64,000 nt of DNA from Murimonas intestini (GCF_024622195.1 NZ_JANKBI010000001.1:744001-808000), one strand, 5' to 3'. Positions 8,915 through 17,027 are shown, numbered from the stretch's first letter. Program-made: numbers and translations. Notes: a model not told the origin generated them from the sequence alone.

Positions 8915-9722
8915 TTAACTCTCTCCTCAACTGGCGTATCGTTTTATTTAAAACAGGATGCCTGAAGCACGGCGCTATCTGATCCATTGGTTCCAGCACA
9001 AAATCACGCAGCGCAATCTCAGCATGGGGGATAGTCAGTTCTTCTGTATCCAGTATCATATCATCATAAAAAAGGATATCCAGGTCAAGTGTCCTGGGGC
9101 CCCAGTGTACAATCCGTTCCCGTCCTGCAGACTGTTCAATCACGTGCAGCTCATCCAGCAGTTCATAAGGAGTAAATAATGTTTTCAGAAGCAGGGCTCC
9201 GTTTAAAAACTCATCCTGCTCCACACCTCCATATGGTTCTGTGACAATATAATCAGAAACTTTTAACACTTCACAGCCATGAAGCATTTTAAGGGACTCT
9301 ACCGCCTTATTGAGGTATGCCTCTTTATCTCCCATATTAGACCCGATGGCTATATATGCCATATGCCATCCCCTCTCTATCTCCACTGAGACAGTGTCCA
9401 GGGGCAGATGTACAGGCGCCCAGGGCTTCTTTACCTCCAGCCTGACCTTTTTCACAAGAGGATAGTGGAGCAAAAGCTCCTCCGCAAGGCTTTCCGCCAC
9501 AGCTTCTATGAGTTTGAACGTATTTTTTTTCATGAAATCAGTTATAAACTGGCTGACATTCCCATAGTCCACAGAATATTCCAGGTCATCTGTCTTTCCA
9601 GCCCTTCTCATCTCTGTAAACATAGTCAGGTTTACTACAAATTTTTGTCCCAGCACTGTCTCTTCTTTATAAACACCATGGTTGCAGAATACTTCCAGAT
9701 CTTTTATCTTAATCTTATCCAT
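8907..9722 (-). CDS. folK: Fused dihydroneopterin aldolase / HPPK (FolB-FolK)
   Basis: 271 residues from the ATG at 9722; the frame is open 18 codons further but those codons overlap folP. Residues 1-118 are FolB (IKDLEVFCNHGVYKEE, VEAVAESLAEELL-like helix, and the catalytic Lys in VKKPWAP at 98-99). Residues 121-271 are FolK: YIAIGSNMGD, YGGVEQDEFLNGAL, and the HPPK signature WGPRTLDLDILFYDD (207-221), then PHAEIALRDFVLEP. The protein splits 7,8-dihydroneopterin and pyrophosphorylates the resulting hydroxymethyl pterin. The two activities are commonly fused in Bacillota. It begins a few bases after the folP stop. Confidence 0.95.
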   Translation of the reverse strand: MDKIKIKDLEVFCNHGVYKEETVLGQKFVVNLTMFTEMRRAGKTDDLEYSVDYGNVSQFITDFMKKNTFKLIEAVAESLAEELLLHYPLVKKVRLEVKKPWAPVHLPLDTVSVEIERGWHMAYIAIGSNMGDKEAYLNKAVESLKMLHGCEVLKVSDYIVTEPYGGVEQDEFLNGALLLKTLFTPYELLDELHVIEQSAGRERIVHWGPRTLDLDILFYDDMILDTEELTIPHAEIALRDFVLEPMDQIAPCFRHPVLNKTIRQLRRELNG

Positions 9723-9729
9723 CTCTCGC

Positions 9730-10542
9730 TCACTTTCTTCCCAGGATCGCTTCAGCCATCTTAATTGCCCTGGCATTTTCTTTTATATCGTGGACCCGCA
9801 CAAATGCGGCTCCCTTCATAACACCGAATACAGTAGTCACCAGAGTCCCCTCCACTCTCTCTGATGAGGGAAGTCCGAGTGCAAGGCCGATCATAGATTT
9901 TCTTGAAGTTCCAAGCAATATGGGATACCCCAGTTCATGGAGTGTTTCCAGTTTATTGACCGCCTCCAGGTTATTCTCATATGTTTTTCCAAATCCGACT
10001 CCCGGGTCCAGAATGATCCTCTCGTCCCTTATTCCTGCCTTTTTAGCTATATCCAGCGTCTCACGCAGATCATTGCACATATCCGGCATAAAATCTGTAT
10101 AATCCGCTTCCTTCCTGTTGTGCATCAGGCAGCATGCCACATCATATTCTGCGATGATCCCGGCAAGCCTGGTGTCATATTTCAGCCCCCAGATATCATT
10201 GACAAGGTCAGCGCCTGCCTTAATGGCAGCCTCTGCCACGGCGCCCTTGTATGTGTCAACTGAAACCGGCACATCAAAATTTGCCTTCACTGCCTCGATG
10301 ATGGGAAGGATACGTGACATCTCTTCTTCATCTGACAAAAGAGTATAGCCGGGCCTTGTGGACTCTCCGCCTATATCAATAATGTCAGCCCCCTGTTCTG
10401 TCATATCCTGAACATGGCGCAGGGCCGCCTCACGTTCGTTCCATTTTCCTCCGTCTGAAAAGGAATCCGGTGTCACATTCAGGATTCCCATAATATATGT
10501 ATGATGATCTGTATCGAACATCCTGTTTCCTATTTTCATCAT
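9730..10542 (-). CDS. folP: Dihydropteroate synthase
   Basis: 270 residues. TIM-barrel enzyme joining the pterin pyrophosphate made by FolK to p-aminobenzoate. Signatures: MGILNVTPDSFSDGG (18-32), DIIDIGGESTRPG, VSVDTYKG, DLVNDIWGL, IILDPGVGFGKT, and the sulfonamide-site loop LLGTSRKSMIG. AGGAGAG lies about nine bases before the first ATG; two ATGs are adjacent and either could be used. Lies between the HD-domain gene and folB-folK. Confidence 0.96.
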   Translation of the reverse strand: MMKIGNRMFDTDHHTYIMGILNVTPDSFSDGGKWNEREAALRHVQDMTEQGADIIDIGGESTRPGYTLLSDEEEMSRILPIIEAVKANFDVPVSVDTYKGAVAEAAIKAGADLVNDIWGLKYDTRLAGIIAEYDVACCLMHNRKEADYTDFMPDMCNDLRETLDIAKKAGIRDERIILDPGVGFGKTYENNLEAVNKLETLHELGYPILLGTSRKSMIGLALGLPSSERVEGTLVTTVFGVMKGAAFVRVHDIKENARAIKMAEAILGRK

Positions 10543-10567
10543 TTTTCATCTCTCCTATCGTATCCCG

Positions 10568-11050
10568 TCAAAATTCCAGCGTAAGATTTTTCTTTGTATC
10601 ATCCCAGTCGCACATATCTCTGGCAGCGCAGCCATAGCACGCCCGCGACATCTTATCCGCCCTGTATATGATCCCGGCCAGATTTTTCTCTTCTCTTACG
10701 TTTTTATCTCTGTGGCTTAAAACCGCCGCCAGTATTTCTTCCTGTTCATCCTCTTCAAACCCGCATTCCTCCAGGATCTTTGCCGCCAGCGGCACACCCG
10801 CCTCCTGGTGCGGCGTACCGTCCATATACTGAATATGCCGGCCCACATCATGCAGCAGAGCTGCCGCATAGATCTTTTCCCTGTCTATCTTCAGGCCTTC
10901 CTCCAGATTAAAAAGATGGGCCAGACGTGCCACATCCAGAAAATGTGACATATCATGGCCGCAAAATATACGTTCCTGCTCAAATTTTCTTATCTGTGCA
11001 AGACACTCTCTATACATATGATGCTGCAAGATCTGATTTACTCTATCCAT
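10568..11050 (-). CDS. HD-domain phosphohydrolase in the folate operon
   Basis: 160 residues with a complete HD signature: His32 in FCGHDMSH, His67-Asp68 in ALLHDVGRH, and Asp132 in RADKMSR. A cysteine cluster CYGCAARDMC (138-147) follows the last metal ligand. HD proteins of this size hydrolyse phosphate mono-, di- or nucleotide bonds. It sits between folE and folP with short gaps on both sides. No other candidate for removal of phosphate from dihydroneopterin triphosphate (NudB-type Nudix) is present in the operon, so this may fill that step; this is inference from position only. The ribosome site is weak (AGGAC). Confidence 0.8.
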   Translation of the reverse strand: MDRVNQILQHHMYRECLAQIRKFEQERIFCGHDMSHFLDVARLAHLFNLEEGLKIDREKIYAAALLHDVGRHIQYMDGTPHQEAGVPLAAKILEECGFEEDEQEEILAAVLSHRDKNVREEKNLAGIIYRADKMSRACYGCAARDMCDWDDTKKNLTLEF

Positions 11051-11065
11051 ACAATGTCCTGTCCC

Positions 11066-11623
11066 TTACTGTCTCAGCATCTGGTAAAATGTATTCTGAA
11101 GCTGCTCGCTCTCTTTAAATACGCCTCTTGTTGTCACAGTAACTGTCCTGGACCCCGGCTTCTTGATCCCTCTCATAGTCATGCAGGTATGCTCAGCCTC
11201 AATCATGACCATAACTCCCTGAGGATGCAGATTGTCCATAAACGCATCGGCTATCTGTGCAGTCAGCTGCTCCTGAAGCTGCAGGCGCCTTGCAAAGACC
11301 TCCACTGTGCGGGCGATCTTGCTTAAGCCCACCACTTCCCCGTTGGGAATATAGGCAATATGTGCCTTCCCGAAAAACGGAAGCATATGGTGCTCACATG
11401 TGGAAAAGAAAACAATATCCTTCTCAAGGACCATCTCATTGCTGTCCACATGAAACCTTTTATTCAGATGGGCCGCCGCATCCTCTTCCATCCCGCCTGC
11501 TATCTCCGTATACATCCTGGCTATTCTGTCCGGCGTCTCAATAAGGCCTTCCCTGTTCACATCTTCCCCGATGCCTTCCAGTATCAGCCTGACACCTTCT
11601 CTGATCTTGTCCTGATTTATCAT
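11066..11623 (-). CDS. folE: GTP cyclohydrolase I (type IA)
   Basis: 185 residues from the ATG at 11623 with AGGAG nine bases upstream; an upstream in-frame ATG overlaps folC and is unlikely. First step of the folate pathway, making 7,8-dihydroneopterin triphosphate from GTP. The zinc and catalytic residues are present: FFSTCEHHMLPFFGKAHIAY (Cys, His, His) and HTCMTMRGIKKPGS (second Cys). LSKIARTVEVFARRLQLQE is the usual helix. It begins 13 bases after folC. Confidence 0.96.
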   Translation of the reverse strand: MINQDKIREGVRLILEGIGEDVNREGLIETPDRIARMYTEIAGGMEEDAAAHLNKRFHVDSNEMVLEKDIVFFSTCEHHMLPFFGKAHIAYIPNGEVVGLSKIARTVEVFARRLQLQEQLTAQIADAFMDNLHPQGVMVMIEAEHTCMTMRGIKKPGSRTVTVTTRGVFKESEQLQNTFYQMLRQ

Positions 11624-11636
11624 AATTGTATGCTCC

Positions 11637-12917
11637 TCACTTTTGTTCCACAGCTTCAGCAATGTCTTTCAGAAATGAAAGTGAGCCGAATGCCACAATG
11701 ACATCTTCCCCTCCTGCCAAAGCAATGCTTTTTCTGACTGCATCTTTTATATCCGGCGCAGCCTCCACACTATTATTGTATTTTGAAACTGCCAGCGCCA
11801 GCTCTCCCGCCGGCAGAGCCCTTGGATTGTCCGGCGTCTGGACTGTAAATATCTTATCTGCCATGGGGGCAAGCATGCGCGCTATCACATCATACTCTTT
11901 ATCCTTAAATACTCCCATAATAAAGATCATACGGCGGCCTTTAAAATAAAGCTCCAGGGACTGCTTAAGCTGCCCTGCCCCGTCTCTGTTGTGTGCCCCG
12001 TCTATAATGAAAACAGGTTCCCTGGATATGAGAGTAAACCGGCCCTTCCATCTGGCCTTCTCAAATCCGCCCCTGACTGCCTCATCTGTCAGCTTCCATC
12101 CTATATTCTTAAGCCTGCGCACAGCCTCCAGCGCCAGAATGGCATTCTTGATCTGATAATATCCTGCCAGGCGTATCCTGACATTGTGGTATTCCTTATA
12201 TGAGAAGCTCTGTTCTTCATATCCATACACCACATCCGCCGCTTCTCTTTCTGAAGCCACATACAGCCTGCACCCTTTTTCGGCAGCTGTTCTTTCTATT
12301 ACATCCATGGCATCCTTTTCCTGTTCACAGGACACCACTGCTGTATTCTCTTTTATGATCCCAGCCTTCTGGGCTGCTATCTCTGCAAGCGTATTTCCCA
12401 AAACTCCAATATGATCCATACTGACGGAAGTTATCACTTCCATAACAGTAGTCTTTACCACATTCGTGGCGTCAAGCAGCCCCCCAAGGCCTGTCTCCAA
12501 TACTACAATATCACATTTTTCCTGAACAAAATACAGAAAAGATATGGCAGTTTCCATCTCAAACGCTGTGGGATGGGCTTTTCCCTCTGCCAGCATCTCT
12601 TCCACAGCAGTTTTCACCCTGCCGGCCAGGCCGGCAAAATCTTCACGGCTGATATATTCTTCATCTACCTGAATCCGTTCTCTGTAAGAAAACAAAGTGG
12701 GGGATATATATCTTCCGGTTTTATAACCGGCTTCCTTCATAACTGTAGAAAGATAGGCAAGTACTGAGCCTTTTCCATTTGTCCCCGATATATGTATAAA
12801 CTTCAATCTATCCTGAGGATTCTGCAGTTTTTCAAGCAGAGCCTCAATATTTTCAAGTCCCAGAACGCTGCCGTATTTTGCCGCCTCGTCCATATACTCT
12901 CTTGCCTGTCTGTAATC
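11637..12917 (-). CDS. folC: Dihydrofolate synthase / folylpolyglutamate synthase
   Basis: 426 residues. A Mur-ligase-like enzyme that adds Glu to dihydropteroate and lengthens the folate tail. P-loop ISGTNGKGSV, the SPTLFSYRERI loop that follows it, LETGLGGLLDATN, SMDHIGVLG, and the C-terminal IIDGAHNRDGA are all present. The chosen start (12917, reading MDYRQAREYMDEA) has GGAG four bases upstream and fits the family N terminus. An ORF reading from 12983 would begin inside the inverted-repeat element and is rejected. It is the first gene after the promoter at 13110-13138. Confidence 0.93.
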   Translation of the reverse strand, partial: DYRQAREYMDEAAKYGSVLGLENIEALLEKLQNPQDRLKFIHISGTNGKGSVLAYLSTVMKEAGYKTGRYISPTLFSYRERIQVDEEYISREDFAGLAGRVKTAVEEMLAEGKAHPTAFEMETAISFLYFVQEKCDIVVLETGLGGLLDATNVVKTTVMEVITSVSMDHIGVLGNTLAEIAAQKAGIIKENTAVVSCEQEKDAMDVIERTAAEKGCRLYVASEREAADVVYGYEEQSFSYKEYHNVRIRLAGYYQIKNAILALEAVRRLKNIGWKLTDEAVRGGFEKARWKGRFTLISREPVFIIDGAHNRDGAGQLKQSLELYFKGRRMIFIMGVFKDKEYDVIARMLAPMADKIFTVQTPDNPRALPAGELALAVSKYNNSVEAAPDIKDAVRKSIALAGGEDVIVAFGSLSFLKDIAEAVEQK

Positions 12918-12942
12918 CATAAGTCTCCAATCTTGTCCAGAT

Positions 12943-13090
12943 GCCGCTTTGTAACTGTTCAGTACCTTCACAGTTACATGCAAAAATCCATTTAAAATCG
13001 CCTCTGGCGATGGGATTTTTGCACCCTTGAATCATTTTCTTACGGTCTGTGCAATAAATGCACAGCCCTGCTGAATAGTTACGCCGCTTT
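12943..13090. mobile_element. MITE-like element 1 with 8-bp target duplication
   Basis: The core 12951-13082 (132 bp) begins GTAACTGTTCAG and ends CTGAATAGTTAC, terminal inverted repeats matching at 11 of 12 bases. It is flanked exactly by the direct repeat GCCGCTTT (12943-12950 and 13083-13090). Inside are further hairpins: GTAACTGT/ACAGTTAC, GCAAAAATCC against GGGATTTTTGC, and CTGTGCA-ATAAA-TGCACAG. No transposase is encoded. It lies between the folate operon promoter and folC, so it is transcribed as part of the leader. Confidence 0.85.
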
Positions 13091-13109
13091 AACATTTCAT
13101 TAAGTCCTA

Positions 13110-13138
13110 ATTATAGTATAATGCACTTGATTTTTCAA
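13110..13138 (-). promoter_or_regulatory. Promoter of the folate operon
   Basis: On the minus strand, TTGAAA (13133-13138), a 17-base spacer and a perfect TATAAT (13110-13115). Transcription from about 13103 would give a leader of roughly 185 bases that contains MITE-like element 1 and ends at folC. Confidence 0.8.
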
Positions 13139-13195
13139 GTCTCACAAGTCTATTTTATTGGAATAAAAATAAATACTTTGGCAAGACTAACTACC

Positions 13196-13582
13196 ATGAA
13201 AAGTAATTTTATAAAATGCGGTATCTGCGGATGGTGCCTGGAAAATTTGTGGACTGGATTCCTCTCCTTCCGCCGCCGCGAAATGAAGCTCAAAAGCCAG
13301 TCCTCACTCTGGATGTTCCCTATCTACGGCATGGCCGCGTTTATCGCTCCCTTGTTCAAATGGCTGAAAAATTACAGTATTATCATCCGCGGTACCTGCT
13401 ACACTGTCTTTATTTTTCTGGCAGAGTTCCTGACAGGGAGTTTCCTGAAAAAAAGGGGGATGTGCCCCTGGGACTACAGTGATGCCAAAACAAACATCAA
13501 CGGGGTCATCCGCCTTGATTATGCCCCGCTCTGGTTTGGGGCAGGCCTGCTCTTCGAAAAGCTGTCCCGGAGCGGAAAATAA
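13196..13582 (+). CDS. Small membrane protein of the putative ABC-transporter type IV family (PF06541-like)
   Basis: 128 residues from the ATG at 13196, whose ribosome site is poor; a start at 13121 would add 25 residues of less likely sequence. Several hydrophobic segments (SLWMFPIYGMAAFIAPLF, YTVFIFLAEFLTGSFL, APLWFGAGLLFEKL) and the conserved pattern SLWMFPIYG then CPWDYSDAK-x-INGVIRLDYAPLWF identify a family of small integral membrane proteins. Despite the family name no transport role is proven. The gene is transcribed away from the folate operon and ends at a strong hairpin. Confidence 0.75.
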   Translation: MKSNFIKCGICGWCLENLWTGFLSFRRREMKLKSQSSLWMFPIYGMAAFIAPLFKWLKNYSIIIRGTCYTVFIFLAEFLTGSFLKKRGMCPWDYSDAKTNINGVIRLDYAPLWFGAGLLFEKLSRSGK

Positions 13583-13583
13583 C

Positions 13584-13615
13584 AGAGGGGATGTTATCTT
13601 CAAAACATCCCCTCT
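13584..13615. terminator. Perfect 12-bp hairpin between convergent genes
   Basis: AGAGGGGATGTT and AACATCCCCTCT pair perfectly around an eight-base loop. It lies immediately after the stop at 13582 and before the convergent stop at 13627. The T content downstream is modest on either strand (GTTAATCTTT on plus, GTTATTTTCC on minus), so it is best read as a bidirectional terminator of moderate strength. Confidence 0.7.
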
Positions 13616-13626
13616 GCCGTTAATCT

Positions 13627-14004
13627 TTAAAAATCGTAATCGATACCTTCCCCTTCCTGTTCTCTGGAAAGGTTCAATGTGCTGAGTGTTTTCTTTTTTA
13701 CTCTCTGGTCCTCAGAAGCCTCCAGTATAAAATCCTTTATTTCTTTTGAATGCCTGATATGCTTTAAGGTAAGCGTAGGGTCAGTCACATCCCCGCCGAA
13801 GCAGTGGACAGTCCCAAGCCCGAATATCCTCTCTATCAGGCTCACGCAGAGGCGTGTATCCAGGATCTTGTACATGTAGCAGTCGTTCTCTCTCCTGTGC
13901 AGAATCCCGGAATTGACCGTAATATATTCTTCGCTGACAGAATAAGTAGTAAATGTAAATGGAAGTCCGAAGAACAGCCATCTTTTTCTCTCTTTAAATT
14001 TCAT
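13627..14004 (-). CDS. PH-like (bPH_2 / DUF304-type) domain protein
   Basis: 125 residues from the ATG at 14004 with AGGAGGTG upstream, preferred over an ATG seven codons earlier. The sequence FTTYSVSEEYITVNSGILHRRENDCYMYKILDTRLCVSLIERIFGLGTVHCF fits the bacterial PH fold that in YdbS/YdbT-type proteins follows membrane helices; here it stands alone with no clear transmembrane segment. The hallmark is a first strand that defines how a conversion is made, then a stretch on fibrous order (TVHCFGGDVTDPTLTLKHI). Such modules bind membranes or partner proteins. The acidic tail (REQEGEGIDYDF) is unstructured. Function unknown. Confidence 0.7.
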   Translation of the reverse strand: MKFKERKRWLFFGLPFTFTTYSVSEEYITVNSGILHRRENDCYMYKILDTRLCVSLIERIFGLGTVHCFGGDVTDPTLTLKHIRHSKEIKDFILEASEDQRVKKKTLSTLNLSREQEGEGIDYDF

Positions 14005-14131
14005 GTTGCACCTCCTGGTATTCATATGGGCACATAGTGCCGGGGTTTACATAACACAATCCTGACGCTGCTGCCAATCCCCGCTGTTATCAGTGTAAAA
14101 TATCCTACCCTGCTTGTCAATACTTAAGTCG

Positions 14132-14289
14132 CTTTAATAGTTACTGTTCACACGTCACCATCCCGCGAGGTGTTTTCGTGCGTATTTGCACGAAAATCCC
14201 GAGGGTTGCAGCGCGAAACGGCGTTTTTTGCCGTTTCTGTGCATCGCGGAGCGTGTTACTGGTCACGGAGTAAACAGTAACCTTTAATA
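14132..14289. mobile_element. MITE-like element 2 with 8-bp target duplication
   Basis: The core 14140-14281 (142 bp) begins GTTACTGTT and ends AACAGTAAC, and is flanked exactly by the direct repeat CTTTAATA (14132-14139 and 14282-14289). The ends resemble those of element 1. Internal hairpins include TTTTCGTGC/GCACGAAAA and GAAACGGC-GTTTTTT-GCCGTTTC. No protein is encoded. It fills most of the 382-base gap between the PH-like gene and pyrB and stops 15 bases short of the pyrB -35 box. Confidence 0.87.
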
Positions 14290-14296
14290 TTTTCCC

Positions 14297-14325
14297 TTGA
14301 ATTTCTCCCTGATTTGTTATATGAT
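14297..14325 (+). promoter_or_regulatory. Promoter of pyrBI
   Basis: TTGAAT (14297-14302), 17-base spacer, TATGAT (14320-14325). The leader of about 55 bases contains TGCAAT and ATTGCA, which can pair around the 14330-14376 segment just before the AAAGGAG ribosome site. No PyrR-type attenuator or leader peptide was seen. Confidence 0.75.
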
Positions 14326-14386
14326 AAGATGCAATGGAGTAACATATTATGGGACTGCACTACAGTAGATTGCAAAGGAGAAGACT

Positions 14387-15307
14387 ATGAGACATTTAAT
14401 GAGTCCCCTCGATTTCTCAGTCGGGGAACTGAATGAGATTATGAATCTTGCCAATGATATTGAAGCACATCCGGACAAATATGCACATGCCTGTGATGGA
14501 AAAAAATTAGCCACTTTATTTTATGAACCAAGCACACGAACCCGCTTAAGTTTTGAAGCAGCAATGATGAACTTAGGGGGGAATGTACTTGGTTTTTCTT
14601 CGGCCGATTCCAGTTCAGCAGCTAAGGGGGAGAGTGTTTCTGACACCATCCGTATTGTGTCCTGCTATTCTGATATCTGCGCCATGCGCCATCCCAAGGA
14701 GGGTGCTCCCATGGTGGCAGCCGCCAAGTCTTCCATTCCAGTTATCAACGCCGGAGACGGCGGACACCAGCATCCGACACAGACACTCACGGACCTGTTG
14801 ACTATCCGTTCTCTCAAGGGAAGGCTGGAAAATCTGACCATTGGTCTTTGCGGCGATCTTAAGTTCGGACGTACAGTACACTCTCTGATCAACGCACTCG
14901 TGCGATATGAAAACATCAAATTCGTGCTGATCTCCCCTGATGAACTTCGGATCCCTGATTATATCCGTGAGGATGTTCTGGAGGCCAACCATGTGGATTA
15001 CGTGCAGGTGGAGCGGCTGGAAGATGCCATGGCGGACCTGGATCTGCTCTACATGACGAGAGTCCAGAAGGAACGCTTCTTTAATGAAGAGGATTATGTG
15101 CGTATGAAGGATTTCTATATCCTGGATAAAAATAAGATGGATCTGGCAGGCCCTGATATGCTGGTGCTCCATCCCCTTCCCCGGGTCAACGAGATTTCCG
15201 TGGAGGTCGATGATGACCCGAGAGCCGTCTATTTCAAACAGGCACAGTATGGCGTCTATATCCGCATGGCGCTGATTCTCACACTGCTGGAGGTGAAAGT
15301 ATGTTAA
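14387..15307 (+). CDS. pyrB: Aspartate carbamoyltransferase, catalytic chain
   Basis: 306 residues, normal length. It condenses carbamoyl phosphate with aspartate in pyrimidine synthesis. The carbamoyl phosphate site STRTR is at 49-53, the loop SSSAAKGES supplies Lys80, HPTQTLTDLLTI is the third motif, and VLHPLPRVNEI the fourth. AAAGGAG precedes the ATG. The 3' end overlaps pyrI by seven bases, ensuring coupled synthesis of both chains of the holoenzyme. Confidence 0.97.
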   Translation: MRHLMSPLDFSVGELNEIMNLANDIEAHPDKYAHACDGKKLATLFYEPSTRTRLSFEAAMMNLGGNVLGFSSADSSSAAKGESVSDTIRIVSCYSDICAMRHPKEGAPMVAAAKSSIPVINAGDGGHQHPTQTLTDLLTIRSLKGRLENLTIGLCGDLKFGRTVHSLINALVRYENIKFVLISPDELRIPDYIREDVLEANHVDYVQVERLEDAMADLDLLYMTRVQKERFFNEEDYVRMKDFYILDKNKMDLAGPDMLVLHPLPRVNEISVEVDDDPRAVYFKQAQYGVYIRMALILTLLEVKVC

Positions 15308-15732
15308 ATGTAGGAGCTTTAAATGAGGGATTTGTTTTAGACCATATTGAAGCCGGAAAAAGCATGTCCATATATCATTACCTGGGGCTGGACAAGCTGG
15401 ACTGCTGCGTAGCCATAATAAAAAATGCCCGCAGCAACAAGATGGGCAAAAAGGATATCATCAAGGTAGAATGTCCTATAGATATGCTGGACCTGAATAT
15501 ACTCGGCTTTATCGACCACAATATAACCGTTAACATCATTCAGGACGGACATATAGTTGATAAGAAGGCTCTCACCCTTCCAAAAGAAATCACGAATGTG
15601 ATCAAATGTAAAAACCCGCGCTGTATAACCTCCATCGAGCAGGGACTGGATCATGTGTTTGTACTGACAGATCCCAAAAAAGAGGTTTACCGCTGCAAAT
15701 ACTGTGAAGAAAAATATAAAGGCCGCAAATAA
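15301..15732 (+). CDS. pyrI: Aspartate carbamoyltransferase, regulatory chain
   Basis: 143 residues. The N-terminal nucleotide-binding domain (ISIYHYLGL-type strand, SNKMGKKDIIKVE) senses CTP and ATP in characterised enzymes. The C-terminal zinc domain carries Cys103, Cys108, Cys132 and Cys135 (CKNPRC and CKYC), which contacts the catalytic chain. A PyrI subunit in a Bacillota genome is usual for clostridia, unlike Bacillus. The remaining pyr genes are not in this window. Confidence 0.96.
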   Translation: MLNVGALNEGFVLDHIEAGKSMSIYHYLGLDKLDCCVAIIKNARSNKMGKKDIIKVECPIDMLDLNILGFIDHNITVNIIQDGHIVDKKALTLPKEITNVIKCKNPRCITSIEQGLDHVFVLTDPKKEVYRCKYCEEKYKGRK

Positions 15733-15759
15733 TCTGCTGCAGCTTCAGAAGCAAAACAA

Positions 15760-15783
15760 GGGGGGATGTAAAAACATCCCCCC
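15760..15783 (-). terminator. Terminator hairpin between pyrI and pfp
   Basis: GGGGGGATGT and ACATCCCCCC pair perfectly around a four-base loop. Read on the minus strand it is followed by TTGTTTTGC, giving a usable T tract for the gene ending at 15795. On the plus strand it is followed by TAAAAAATA, so termination of pyrBI here depends mainly on the very stable stem. Confidence 0.75.
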
Positions 15784-15794
15784 TAAAAAATACT

Positions 15795-17027
15795 CTACTG
15801 TCTCATAACAAGATGTCTTGGAATGCCATCCACCATTACCGGCGGGTAATCCCCCTGCACAAGAGGTCTGACATAAGCCAGGAATTCCGGAGTCACATAT
15901 GTCCCATCCTTTGTGATCCATTCTCTCGGAACAAGTTTCTCATCATTTGCTATCTTGTGGACATCGTAAATACCTGTAGCGCACTGGTACGGATCATCAG
16001 AAACCCTGTCGATTACCACCATCTTGCCGCTGTCACCTTCGTCCGCCGCTTTGACAGCCGCGCCGCCTACCATAAACGCCTCATTAATATCAACCCTGGA
16101 AGCCACATGGGATGCACTTCTCTGAAGCGTGCTGAATTCCACTCCTCTTGTCTTACAGCCGATCTCAGCAGCTACAAAATTGGCGAGATAGTCTGCTGTG
16201 CCTGACAGCTGCTTATGGCCAAACGCATCTACATAATCTGAATTCGTTGAGAGTTCGCACACATATCTGCCGTCAGCCAGACGGATCCCCTCTGACACAG
16301 CCACCACAATAGACGGTTTCTTTTTCAGCAGAGTCTTGACCCTCTCCATGAATTTCTTGACATCAAACGGAAGCTCAGGCAGATATATAAGATCCGGCCC
16401 TGCGCAGTCCTCGCCTTTTGAAAGAGCCGCCGCTCCTGTAAGCCATCCGGCATTTCTTCCCATGATCTCTACAATGGTGACAAGGCTGGTCTTATATGTA
16501 AGTCCCAGACCGTCACGGATGATCTCTTTTACGGATGTGCCAATGTACTTGGCTGCGCTTCCGTATCCCGGAGTGTGGTCTGTAAGGGCCAGGTCATTAT
16601 CAATCGTCTTCGGCACGCCCACGAACTTCTGTGTCTGACCTGTCAGAATTGCATAATCTGACAGCTTCTTTATGGTATCCATAGAATCATTGCCGCCAAT
16701 ATAAATAAAGCTGTCGATCTCCAGCTTATTCAGGATTGCAAATATTTTCTCATAGATATCCTTGTCTTCATGGATCTCCGGAAGCTTATATCTGCAGGAA
16801 CCTAAAAAAGCGGAAGGTGTCCTCTTTAACAGCTCAATATCCAGATCATTCTTAATATACTTGGAGAGGTCCACATACTGTTCATCCAGAAATCCCTGTA
16901 TTCCGTGAAGCATTCCATAGATTTTATGGAAGCCCCTGTCCCTTGCCGTTTTGTAAACTCCCGCAAGGCTGGAATTGATGACCGCTGTGGGTCCGCCCGA
17001 TTGTCCGACTATCACGTTTCTCTTCAT
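15795..17027 (-). CDS. pfp: Diphosphate-dependent 6-phosphofructokinase
   Basis: 410 residues from the ATG at 17027, nine bases after AGGAGG; an ATG two codons upstream has only three bases of spacing. It phosphorylates fructose 6-phosphate. The donor-site signature is GGNDS (111-115) rather than the GGDGS of ATP enzymes, and the substrate loop is PKTIDND (139-145) with Lys in place of Gly. Both changes mark the PPi-dependent group. VIVGQSGGPTAVINSS opens the first strand and MGRNAGWLTGAAAL follows. It has its own promoter. Confidence 0.93.
   Translation of the reverse strand: MKRNVIVGQSGGPTAVINSSLAGVYKTARDRGFHKIYGMLHGIQGFLDEQYVDLSKYIKNDLDIELLKRTPSAFLGSCRYKLPEIHEDKDIYEKIFAILNKLEIDSFIYIGGNDSMDTIKKLSDYAILTGQTQKFVGVPKTIDNDLALTDHTPGYGSAAKYIGTSVKEIIRDGLGLTYKTSLVTIVEIMGRNAGWLTGAAALSKGEDCAGPDLIYLPELPFDVKKFMERVKTLLKKKPSIVVAVSEGIRLADGRYVCELSTNSDYVDAFGHKQLSGTADYLANFVAAEIGCKTRGVEFSTLQRSASHVASRVDINEAFMVGGAAVKAADEGDSGKMVVIDRVSDDPYQCATGIYDVHKIANDEKLVPREWITKDGTYVTPEFLAYVRPLVQGDYPPVMVDGIPRHLVMRQ

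Noticed and set aside
12853..13095. Open frame of 80 codons upstream of folC
   Set aside because: It lies in MITE-like element 1 and overlaps the folC start in another frame.
14332..14386. PyrR-type attenuator in the pyrB leader
   Set aside because: The leader is about 55 bases, with one weak 6-bp stem and no terminator/antiterminator pair.
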